Assembly: GCA_027625915.1 (NCBI GenBank) | Contig: JANTQA010000008.1 | Coordinates: 10,975,001 to 11,039,000, forward strand | From: Anaeramoeba flamelloides | Lineage: Eukaryota > Metamonada > Anaeramoebidae | DNA length: 64,000 nt | Reading direction: 5' to 3' | Part shown: in pieces, positions 39,301-49,414 of the stretch | Layout of the letters: each line of letters starts with the position of its first letter | Numbering within the stretch: position 1 is the first letter of the stretch | Program-made: the position numbers and the translations under genes | The notes under the pieces: generated by a model | What the model was told of the DNA's origin: nothing | What the model saw: only the letters and a program-made list of their open reading frames with translations | Databases searched by the model: none

Positions 39301-41836
39301 ATAAAGTTACAAAAATTGCGATTATTCTGATAAAATCACGATTATTTTTTTACAAATTGCAATTTGATAAAAATAATCACCATATTGTAAAAAATCGCGA
39401 TATTCAATATTATCGTGATTAAATGCCAAAATATCACGAACTAAAAGTAATTGATGATATGATAGTTTATGGGTTTTGTGGCTAATTCAGCAATATTTTT
39501 ACAAAGAAATTTATTTTTTGATCAAAAAATAGATTATATGAAAAAAAAAGTTATTCTTTTAAAAAACGAACAAAAAAGATACTTGGTTCAATCAAAGTTC
39601 AGATCAAAGAATTTTATTGTACTTTCTTTTCATTTGGTTGGCAAACCTTTCGATCGATCCTTTTAGATCAATAACAATAATAACTTAAGATAAATAAAAG
39701 TTTTCTCAGTCAATCCTGGTGTTGTAAATTGTGTTGAATAAAAGAGCTTCTAAAATAATCAACACCCCATACATTCTTTATTGAATGTGTTCTTGGGTGA
39801 AAACATTTTCAATATTCTATGAAAGCTGAAAGGAAGTTGGATAACTTTTCAAAAGCTTTCACAACAATCAAGCCACATTATCACCAATTATTTAGATTTT
39901 TTGTAAAAATGTTGTTTTCTTCTTCTTCTTCTTGTTATTCCTCTTCCCATATCTTTGTATTGGACAGAAAAAAACAACAAGGGCTTAGAGGTTTTTTGTT
40001 TGATCGGTCACCAATAAGAAGGACAATTACTCTTTATTCTTTTTGGTTATTTAACTTGTAAAGGTAACAACTCCATTTAATAAAAACAATCTATTTTATA
40101 TATTCAAGTGTATTATTGAAATGAGTTATTATTAGTTTGATAATAAAATTTGTTTGAGATTTTGTCTTTTGTTAAAAAAAAAAATGAAAAGAATAAATTA
40201 TTTTTTCCACTACAAACAGCCTCATTCCGATTATAAAAGTTTTTTGTCTTTCAAAATTTTCAAACACTTGAAGACAATTCACAAGACTTGCAAACACTTT
40301 CTAACATTTTTAAAGGGGGAAAGTGTTGTATAAAGTGTTTTATTTTGGAAAATTCAAGAGATTTTTTTTTAAGGTGATTTCAAAAAAATAATTTTTCATT
40401 TTTCGCGATAAAATTATTTTATTGTGATAATGTGGAATATCGCAATTTTATGATTTTTTGTGATAAAGTAGGACTAGTCGCGATTTTTTTAATATTATCG
40501 CCAATATATTGTTAATATCATGATAATATATTTTTTTCATCAAAACCTAAACTATTTTTCAGTCAAAGGGGCCCAGTTGTAATGGGTAAAATACATATGT
40601 TTTAAGGGTTTGCATAGATATTAGAAGAAAATTTTTATTTTGGAAATTTTCAAAATTGAAATCATTTTTTCACATTTTTACACATTTTTGTTTTTTGTTT
40701 TCGATTTTTCTTTAAAACGTCATTCAGTTGCAAAATTTTTTTTTATTGCAAGATCAATATTCACTTGGTAAAAATGTGTTATTCTAAGGTTATTGAAACC
40801 ATGTAAAGATTTTTGAGAAATCATATTGATTTCTATTGGATCTTTTCTTCGATCTTTGATCCCAATATTTGTTTAATAAATGTGAAAAATTTTCCACTTC
40901 ATTTTCATTTCCTTTTCCAAATAGAGACCACAAATCCCAACACACTTCGTTTGGGGACTTGATTTGTAAAAGAAAAGTATGGAAAATGAAGTGAAAATTG
41001 TTTCATATTTATTATTCAAATACCAGTAGAAGTTCAAAACGAACATTGTTGTTTTTCTCAATGGGGAACTAAGAATTTGAGTTTTTCATTTTTTAAGAAA
41101 ATTTATTGATTAATTAGTTTTCTTTCAGACATATATCAACAATTCTTTGATGTATATTATTCTGTTTATTTCTTATTTGTTCTTCAAAGGTCAATTATAT
41201 AAAATAATTGATATTTGAAAAAAATGTTGGGCCACTTTGACTGAAACAGAGTTTATATTAAATAATGATAACAAATAATTTCTCTTATTAAATCATTGAA
41301 TTAGTTCATTTTGTTTATTTTTTTTTATGTCGTCAATACTATGAAATATATAAACTAATGTAATTCTATTAATCTTTATATTTTTATTATTTATTTTATA
41401 TAATTATATTATTTTTATTAATTAGTCAAAAGTTAAATTATTTTGCCCAAATTGCCAAAAAATATATCATCCACCAAAATGTTTTGCATGGATTGATGGT
41501 GCTTTTTTTGGAACAAGTTTTCCACATTTCTTATTATCTTGTTACCCACAATTAAGACCAAAAAAAACAAAAACAAAACCACTAATTCCAAAGATTTTTG
41601 GATTTCAAATACATACATCAGTATCACAATATTATACTGGTGAGAAAAAAAAAAAAATTGAAAATAACAGGATAATTATCAAAAAACCAAAAAAAAATAA
41701 TTTTTATCATCAAATCGAAATCGAAATGGAAAAAGAAAAAGAAAGAGAAAAAGAAATAACATCAAAAGATGCTGATCAAATTCAAGATTCTGATCAAGAT
41801 AACCAACAAATAAAAGAAGAAACAATCATGAATTAA
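33381..41836 (+). CDS. CSNK2B: Casein kinase II regulatory subunit beta, three exons
   Basis: Regulatory beta subunit of protein kinase CK2, which dimerises through a zinc finger and holds two catalytic alpha subunits. Exons: 33381-33681, 37171-37376, 41426-41836. Splice phases 1 and 0 fit, giving 305 residues. Exon 1 has the family opening (WAEWFCDLDDHEWFCIINED, human ISWFCGLRGNEFFCEVDED). Exon 2 has LYGLIHARYI and LLPIGLSDKPNK. Exon 3 has LFCPNCQKIYHPP and FGTSFPHFLL. The four zinc cysteines are present (about C148, C153, C176, C179). Differences from the human protein (215 aa): a Ser-rich N-terminal extension of about 47 residues, a less acidic loop after the first exon, and a K/E/Q-rich C-terminal tail of about 60 residues. 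Introns of 3.5 and 4.0 kb make an 8.5 kb gene. No second CK2 subunit is in the window. Confidence 0.93.
33682..37170 (+). other. 3.5 kb intron 1 of CK2 beta
   Basis: Donor TTTG|gtttgc (weak), acceptor gttatag|AATTT, phase 1. It contains part of a family C MITE ending at 34245 (ttattattcaaacaccag) and another half-copy near 34611 (ctggtatttgaataataaat). Otherwise it is AT-rich with nothing recognised. Confidence 0.8.
34095..34245. repeat. MITE family C, copy with an eroded left end
   Basis: The right half is clear: ggaaaatgaagtgaaaatta then ttattattcaaacaccag. The left end is too diverged to place exactly. About 365 bp further on (34611-34630) a separate half-copy, ctggtatttgaataataaat, is seen. 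Confidence 0.4.
37470..37850. repeat. Repeat family F
   Basis: It is the reverse complement of about 46740-47100. Shared blocks are caaaaattgtggctcacctg, ttcaagaacaatta, the ctaaatatataaaag block, tttcactgaaaaagg, ttttcaaagacattacatag and cgaagatctt. The element ends are not defined. Confidence 0.5.
38296..38491. repeat. 'aaggcac' hairpin MITE
   Basis: It begins CAGCCAGTTTCACTTTTAAG and ends with the inverted TTAAAAGTGGAACTGACTG. TA lies on both sides (38294-38295, 38492-38493). It is 196 bp long, with the same interior as 63565-63762. Confidence 0.8.
40550..41253. repeat. MITE family A with a family C element inserted
   Basis: The left end is AACTATTTTTCAGTCAAAGG; the right end, inverted, is AACTCTGTTTCAGTCAAAG. 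TA lies on both sides (40548-40549, 41254-41255). At 704 bp it is about 169 bp longer than the copy at 3502-4036, and the difference is the family C hairpin at 40862-41026. Confidence 0.7.
40862..41026. repeat. MITE family C nested in family A
   Basis: The ends are caatatttgtttaataaatg and the inverted tatttattattcaaatacca. Inner arms ccacttcattttc and aaaatgaagtg pair. The same nesting is seen at 61025-61190. Confidence 0.7.
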
Positions 41837-42302
41837 TTTTCTAACTAATTTAATAGAAAGATAGAAAAAGTTAATATAAAAATCAAATATATATATATAT
41901 ATATATATCATGGACGAATATTGCTTTTTATTTTGGATTTGAATGATGAAAAATCAAAAATACTAATTTTTTTTTTAAAGATTGTAATAAATATTAAAAA
42001 ATATTTTAAAGCCTTATTTTAAAATATTAAATCAATACCACCAACAAAATGGTTTTTATCTTTTTCTTTTTGAAACAAATCTTTATTAAAGATTTATTTT
42101 GCTTATAGCGTGGTTAAAATTTGCTTTTTTTTTTTCTTTATTTTCAAAATCTTTTTTCATAAAGATACACTACGAAGAATAAATGATTTTTAGATCATTA
42201 TAAAAAGAAAAAATAATAAAAATGACTAAAATACCAAAAAAAAAGAATTAAAAAACAATTTTGAAAATTAAAAAGAAATGGAGAAAATTAATTATTATTA
42301 TT

Positions 42303-42337
<35 letters not shown>

Positions 42338-42896
42338 TGAACAAGTATAAATTACACTCTAAATGTTCTTTTACATAAAATTACTCAGAGGTAATTTAAG
42401 CGAAAAAAAAAAATAAATTTCACAATTATTCAAGAAAAGACATACCCAAAATTTTTCTGGGGTTTGAAACAAAAAAAAACAAAAAATTCAAATAAAATTG
42501 TAAATATTGATTTTGCAACAAATAATAAGTATAAAAGTATAAATAAAAATAAAAAAATTGAAAACGGCATTTTACAAACATAGAAAATAATAATAACATG
42601 GAAATCAAAACAAGTGATAATTTTGCCTTTAATGAAAAAAACATTTAAGAATTTATCACAAATAATTTTCTATTATTGTTTTAGAGGAGATGACATTATG
42701 AATTTATTATTTCATAAATCAAAATGTTTAATATGTTACCCATATAAAATACAAATAAAAAAAATATATCCTTTGAGAAAGATTTTTAATTGATCTATTA
42801 AATGTTTTTCAAAGGCTTGTCGAAAAGGGAAACGATTTTGAAAATCTAAACTTTTCAAATAATTTTAATCAATTATTTAAATATATTCTGATGTTA

Positions 42897-43426
42897 ACCC
42901 CATTCCAAAAATTTGGACACACCCAAAATCAAAAATAGGCAAAAAAAAACACTCAATTTATTGTATTTTTTCAAACCTAATACAAAACCAAATTTAAGTT
43001 ACAGGGTATTAATGTTTTACTAAGTAATAATTTTAATCCAAATAAAAGAAAAAAATATAAAACTCAAAAATAAAAATTGGTGTATCCAAAATAATGAAAC
43101 GAGCTGAACAAAAAATGTATTGGTAAATTTGTTGAAATTTCACCAACAATTGTTGATTGATCAAATGTATAAGATACCATCAACCAATTATATGTGATTG
43201 TTCTATTAAACAAAGTCAACACTAACCTTCTACCAACCATCGAAAAAAAGTCCGAGATCTAACCAAACAGATTACGTAAACTGGAAAAAAGGAATTGAAA
43301 ACAAAACAAAAAAGACAAAAAATGAAAATAGTTGTAAAATCAAAATTCTTTCTAAATTGAATCTAAAGTGTAGTATTGTTATTCTTACAACTGTTTAAAC
43401 TATGTCCAAATTTTTGGAATATAGTT
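42897..43426. repeat. MITE family B
   Basis: It begins ACCCCATTCCAAAAATTTGG and ends with the inverted TGTCCAAATTTTTGGAATA. TA lies on both sides. It is co-linear with 4842-5374 and 52647-53177, and 530 bp long. Confidence 0.7.
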
Positions 43427-44061
43427 TATATTTTTATGGGATGAATATGATCAAAATTAGTAATTGAGATAAAAAATATCAACTAAACTCCATTTCACTC
43501 AAAGATGCCACACCAAAAATGAAAAATTCCATTTTTATTAAGAGCCAACCAAACAAAAATTGTTTAGAAATAAGAGCAACATAAACTTCGAATTAGAGTT
43601 GAGATTCATAAAAGAAATACCTGAACAACACTTAAATTTCAAAAAAAAAAATATTAAAAAAATTTTTGGACCAATTTCATTGAAACCTCTTGTGCAAAAA
43701 TTCAATTTTTTTAGAAAAGTAAAATTGCTGATAATTAGATTTTTTAATTGTAAATGTATTCACATTAAAGGAATTACAAAGTCTTAATTTTCGTAATGTT
43801 AATTTGGATTTTCAAAGGTTTTTTTTTCGAAAATTGATTTTTTTAAAAAAATACAAAAAAAAAAAGAAAAAAAAAGTAAAAAATAAAAACCAAAAAAAAA
43901 AAAAATTGAGTAAATGAGAAAAAAAGATTAGATTTAAAAATAGAAAATTTCTTTTGAGAAGAATAATAAATTAAACTCGTAGAATATGTTCTATTTATTC
44001 AATTAAACTGGGCAGCTTTGACTGAAAATAGTTTAATATAAAAATCAAAATTGAATTTTTT

Positions 44062-45300
44062 TTGAATATTTTGGAATTTTTTAACAAATTTCACTTTTTT
44101 AAAAAGGAAGGAATATTGTTATCAAATCCAAAACAAAATTTACAATTTTATTCAAATTTTCTGTTATTTTATAATTTCCTTTTTCAGATAAAAGACTATC
44201 AAAAAGTTATTCCTAAAAATGAAAAACGTTTTTGTTTTTTTAATAATATTGGAAATATACATTTTAAAATCAAAAAAAAAGCTCAAATGTTATTTTTTTT
44301 AACTTATTTTCGATATATTTTATAAATATTATCAAAATAAGAGTACTAATTAAGATTATAATCAGAGGTATAATAATAATAAAAATAGTAATAATAAAAA
44401 TAGAATAATCACTATTAATAAACATCCGAGAGTCTTGAAAAATAATAATCAGAAGAAGAAGTTGAAAACCAAAATTATGAGCCACTTGATAATGAAAATC
44501 AACTTGGAAGTGACAATGGTAATAATTCTAATCTGAAGAATATATTTAAAAATTTTTAGAAATCATTTTAGGCAAATTTCATAAATAAATACCAAATAGA
44601 AAACTTCAATAAAAATAAAAATAAGAATTACAAGGAAGACATAAACCACCTTAAAAATCAATCAACTAAAGAAATATATGATCATGAAAATATCTTTTCA
44701 AAAATATTAAATAAATTTAAAAATGAAAAGAAATCATGATTCAAAATTTAAAAAAAATATTTTAACATTTATAAAAAAAAATTAAATTGAACCAAAATAA
44801 AATTCATCAACAAATAAAAATTTTGAACGTGCCTTACCAAAAATTGACATGTTGTTATTAAAAAAGGAGAATCAAAATATTTTCATTAACAAAAAAAAAA
44901 AAAAAACTTTAATCCACTTGAAAAAGGTAAAAGAAAAAATTTTCAAATCAATGATCTAGTTTTCAAACATTCAAGTGGAATAACAAATTATCATAAGAAC
45001 AAGAATAATAAACTTAATAAATTACCATTCAAAAGAAACAGCCAAAAAATAAAAAAATATATATTTCAAATCTTTCCAAAAGAAGTGGATATTTTAACAA
45101 AAATAAGAAACAAGAAACACTCGAAACTGTTATCTTTGATAAAAACTCATAAAAGAAAATTGTTCCATACCAAATTTATAAAAAAATTTTCTTCGGATAA
45201 AATTAGGAAGAACTTTCCAACTCTTGGTCTTATAATTTTGTCACCAGAAATCTATTCTAGACATTTTAAAATCATTTTTTTATTTTTGAGAATTATTTAA
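44062..45300 (+). pseudogene. Decayed N/K-rich coding-like stretch, unknown
   Basis: Successive plus-strand frames look coding but break repeatedly. Segments include NYEPLDNENQLGSDNGN near 44475, FERALPKIDMLLLKKENQN near 44824, and from about 44940 to 45300 a run opening FQINDLVFKHSSGITNYHK. Most breaks fall in A-runs. I do not recognise the protein. It may be one decayed gene, or upstream parts of the LRR locus at 47.2 kb. Confidence 0.3.
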
Positions 45301-46739
45301 AATTGATTTTAAAACTCTTTTTTATGATTTAATACTTCTGACCATTAAAGATTTTCGGAAAAGAATAAAAAACAATTAAAATTAATTCCTTGAAATCTAA
45401 AATCACATTTTAAAATTAAATTTGGCCAATTCAGAACTTAAAAATAGTTGAAAGTAACTTTTTTCTTTTCATTTTTCTACCTTTAAAACTAAGTATTACA
45501 ACCATTTTTTTTTTTGTTTTTCATTTTTTTACTTAGGGAATTGGTGTCACCAAAAATTTCTCTATAATTAAAGTACGTTGGAATTGGGTGTAAATGATAT
45601 TAGTGTACATGGCTCAAATAGTTCAGAAAAATCTATTATAAATCTTATTACACAATAAATTCTTACATTTTTCACATAATGTCACTATTAAAAATTTTTG
45701 TTTTAGAAATTTTGTTATTTCAATTCCTTTTCCTAATCTAAAAATAGAAACTCAAAATAATAGTATTCTGGTATTTAATAATTCATATTTAGAACTTCCA
45801 AAAGTAACTATTTTTTATCATTTTTTAATTTCAAAGATTGACTCAATAATCATAACATATAAAAACCCAAAGACTGATAAGTTTTGTTTCCTTTTTCTAT
45901 AAAGCTAATTGTCACATCAATATGTCCTTAATAAAATTAAGCACTATTTTTTTTTGATTACTATTTTTCGAAATCTAAACTATATAACTAAATTCAATTA
46001 AACACTGGGATAAATTTTTTTTAGAATAAAAACACTCTTAACTTTTGAATAACAAAAATATTTTTTGAAATTACTGTGCACTTTTTTATTTTTTTTTTTT
46101 GAAAAATTGGGGTTGAGAAAATATTAAAATCAAAGAATAATTTAATATATTAAATTTGAATGCTTTTCCAGAGAGTTTATCCTTTTAGTTTCACTTTTTT
46201 TTAATTTTACCATTTAAAAATAAAAAAAAAACATTTGAAGACCAAATTAGTCCCTTTTATGAAAAGAAAATTCCCATAATTTAGAATTTGTTTTCGTAAA
46301 TGAGTTAAAACAAGATAATGTATCTAAAAATATACATAATGTCAAGTGCGAATTCAATGATTTTGGCAAAAAAATGTTTTCAAGAAATAGTTAAATTGAA
46401 ACTTTATTTATTTTTATTTTTTAATTTAGTTTTTTTAATTGTATTAATGAAAAGTATTTGATCAATTTTCAATTTTTAGTGTTTTTTGGGTCGAAAGGAC
46501 ATATAAACTATTTTTCATAAATTTTGACTCACTTTATGATGATAATGGAAGTTGTTTTGAGGGTTTATTCCAGTATTCTTTACAAAAAATATTTTCTCAA
46601 ATTTTTGGATCAGAATCATTTTTTCTATTTTTTCAAATTTTAGTTTTACTTTTTCAAATTTTTGTTTTTGTAATGTTTTTGAAATTTTTTTTTGTGTTTT
46701 TCTTTTTCTTTTTCGATTTTTTTTTTTTTTTTAAAAAAG

Positions 46740-47100
46740 ATGATGTGGAAAAAAAAAGAGATCTTCGAAAAGAAAAATAATCAGTAAGAAAATTTCGACT
46801 ATGTAAAGTCTTTGAAAATGGATTTAATTATTCATAAAAAATCTTGTTGTTCGACTTTTTTTCAGTGAAAGTTCAGTAATAAAAAATGGGTAATGCTCAT
46901 TTCAAAAATTGTGACTCACTTTTTTTTTAGTTTTTTTGGTTTTATTTTTTTTTAATTTTTAATATATCAGGCTTTTATATATTTAGAATGACTTAAAAGT
47001 GAATTACAAATCATATTTTTTTATTAATTGTTCTTGAATACTAAAGGATAATTTTTTTTTTTTCAATTTATTATTTCAGGTGAGTAACAATTTTTGAAAA
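46740..47100. repeat. Repeat family F, second copy
   Basis: Reverse complement of about 37470-37850. Landmarks are gatcttcgaaaag, ctatgtaaagtctttgaaaa, tttcagtgaaagtt, caaaaattgtgactcac and tttatatatttagaatgact. It lies just upstream of the LRR locus. Confidence 0.5.
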
Positions 47101-47225
47101 AGAGTTTAGTTCCAATATTTGCAAAATAATATGTCTAAAATAATCTTCATTGAAATGGCCCAATTTTTTTATAATCTTATTTTTTTTTTAACTCTGCAAA
47201 ATAATTTATAATAATTTTCTATAGG

Positions 47226-48867
47226 TGGTGAAGAGATTTGTAATGTATTAAAAAACAATTTCAAATCAAATTCCTTAAATGGGCTAATATTAGACGATTG
47301 TGAATTGGGCAGTGTTGGGATTGGATATGTATGTTCCAGTGTTTTATTATTAGACAATCTTCGAAAATTATCGATTTCAAGAAATTTGGTTAAAGATAAT
47401 TCAATAAAAAGTAATGACTCGTACGAAAATATTCAAAAGATTTCATCATTGTTTAACCATTCAAATTTATTATATCTTAGAATACAAGGTAATAATAAAT
47501 ATCAAATAAGTTTAAATAGTCAACAATCAATTGGTTTTTTTAGTCCATTGTCCCATATAAAAAAATTAAAAATACTTGATTTAACTGGTAATCATTTCTG
47601 TGCCAAGGTTTTTGGAAATTTTTGTGAATCAATTAACAATCCAAGTTGTCAACTTAAATCTTGCCTTTTCGATGGAAATAATTTAGATTTATCAAGTATT
47701 CGAAAGTTTTTATCCTCTTTAAATTTGAATAATTCGATTTTTAAAATAAATTGGCCAGAAAAGGATTATTATAATTTCCTTAATTCAGATATTAAAAAAA
47801 AAAAAATTATCAAATACAAAAAAAAAAGTTTTCATTGCTTAAAAGGCAAATCGAAGAAAAATTGAATTCAAATAACCATGGCAAAAAATTACCCACAATC
47901 AGTCCTGATTTAGAAAGTATTTCTGAAATGATTAAAATTTTAAACAAAAATTCAAAAAATGATGATCATAATAATAATAATCAAAACAATAATAATCAAA
48001 ACAATAATAATCAAAACAATTTACCTATAAAGCCTGTAATTAAAAGGAGAACTACTTTTATTAATGTTAAATTTTTAAGACAAACTGAAAACGAGCAATC
48101 TGTGCAAAATGACATTAATTCTAATGAGGGAAATGAAAACATTTTAGAAAATAATATGCATTATGAGGATATTTTCTCTATTAATAAAAAATATGAAAAT
48201 CAGAAAACTTTGCCAAGAACGAAAAAAAATGTGGATATATTACAAGAAAATGGAATTAACCAAAATATTAAAGATGAAAATAAAAATGATACGGGTAATA
48301 ATAATGATACTGATACTGAAAATGAAAATGAAAATGAAAACGAAATTTTTGAAGAAGAGGGGAGAGTAAATAGTGATTCAGATGACAAAATCGGGGAAGA
48401 GAATTATTAAATCAAAACATAACGGAAAAGGAAGTGTACAAAAAGGGGATTATGAATGATAATGATGATGTGTATCGGGATAAAGATTATTATAAACAAG
48501 AAACAGAAAATATTCTAAAACATAAAAATAGTGAAATTCTTAAAAAAAAATCAAATAAATGAAAAAGGCTCCAATATAAATTATCAAACAAAAGATAAAA
48601 ATATAGAAAATGATATATCACTTCCCCATCCTTTGCCAAGAAGAACTGTTCTAAATACTGTTAAATTTGAAAAAAAAAAATAATTTACTACCACGTTTAG
48701 GAGAGCAAGAAAATGATGTTGACTTAAATCAGAGAATAACAATTAAAATTAATGATTTATTACAAACACGAGTTGATACATATTTTGAAAAGATTCTTTT
48801 ACATAATGAAGAAAATGGCATAAAACCTAAAAGATATAAACGTACAATGTTTTTTAAGTTTATTTAA
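47226..48867 (+). pseudogene. Leucine-rich-repeat protein locus with several frame breaks
   Basis: After an acceptor (ttctatag, ending 47225) an open frame runs to 47865 with leucine-rich repeats: LNGLILDDCELGSVGIGYVC, LDNLRKLSISRN, LLYLRIQGNN, LKILDLTGNHF, LKSCLFDGNNLD. The spacing is that of CARMIL/NLR-like (ribonuclease-inhibitor type) repeats. A low-complexity tail continues in a second frame (47835-48410; SISEMIKIL, (NNNNQ)n, RRTTFINVKF, ENEN) and then in two or more further frames to 48867 (DVDLNQRITIKINDLLQTR). The frame is lost near 47790-47840, 48370, 48545 and 48670, each in or beside an A-run or G-run. It is either a recent pseudogene or a gene with homopolymer sequence errors. Upstream exons were not found and the start is unknown. 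Confidence 0.55.
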
Positions 48868-49018
48868 AATAAATTATAGTTTTTTTTAAAAAAAAAGAAA
48901 GGTATAATAATTAACAAGGGTTGTATTTATTTTTATAATAATAGAAATGATAAATAATCCAAAAAAAAAATTAATTTTATTTTTTTTTTTTCACTATTTT
49001 ATTTTTTATTGATTATGA

Positions 49019-49414
49019 CAGGAGAAAAAATGATTTCTTAATTTTTCAGCCCTTTTTTGATAAAATTGTGATTTTTTCATTAACTGTGATGCTTTTTGGG
49101 TATTTGCACAAAAGTCAGGAAACTTGGTAGGATATTCGATATTTTGTAACATTCTATTGTATTTGAAAAAAGAAAGGGGGTGATTTCCAGTAGATACATT
49201 AAGAGAAAACCGAAAATACTTTTACCAAAATCAAACATGCCCAAACATCACCAATGGTTTATTAAATCTAATTTTTTGTAATCATTCATAATATCGGATA
49301 TTCTAACAAGTTTTCTAACCTTTGTGCAAATACCCAAAAAGCATCACAGTTAATGAAAAAATCACAATTTTATCAAAAAAGGGATGAAGAATTAAGAAAT
49401 CATTTTTGTACCTG
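49019..49414. repeat. MITE with about 100 bp terminal inverted repeats
   Basis: The left arm (CAGGAGAAAAAATGATTTCT onward, to about 49115) pairs almost base for base with the right arm ending TTTTTGTACCTG. Shared inner blocks are tttgataaaattgtgatttt and gatgctttttgggtatttgc. It is 396 bp long. The interior (about 49120-49315) shows no coding sequence. Target duplication is unclear. Confidence 0.75.

Larger units (their letters stand above)
37377..41425 (+). other. 4.05 kb intron 2 of CK2 beta, with several repeats
   Basis: Donor AAA|gtaact, acceptor attaattag|TCA, phase 0. It interrupts the zinc finger between the first and second cysteine pairs. Inside are repeat family F (about 37470-37850), a hairpin MITE (38296-38491), two clusters of ATCGCGAT-like motifs (about 39295-39430 and 40400-40530) and a family A MITE with a nested family C (40550-41253). 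Confidence 0.85.
41837..47225. other. Intergenic with microsatellites, MITEs and decayed coding-like sequence
   Basis: It contains a (TA)n tract (about 41887-41908), a (TTA)n tract (about 42290-42337), a family B MITE (42897-43426), a probable right end of a family A MITE near 44010-44030, a decayed coding-like stretch (44062-45300) and repeat family F (46740-47100). Confidence 0.55.
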
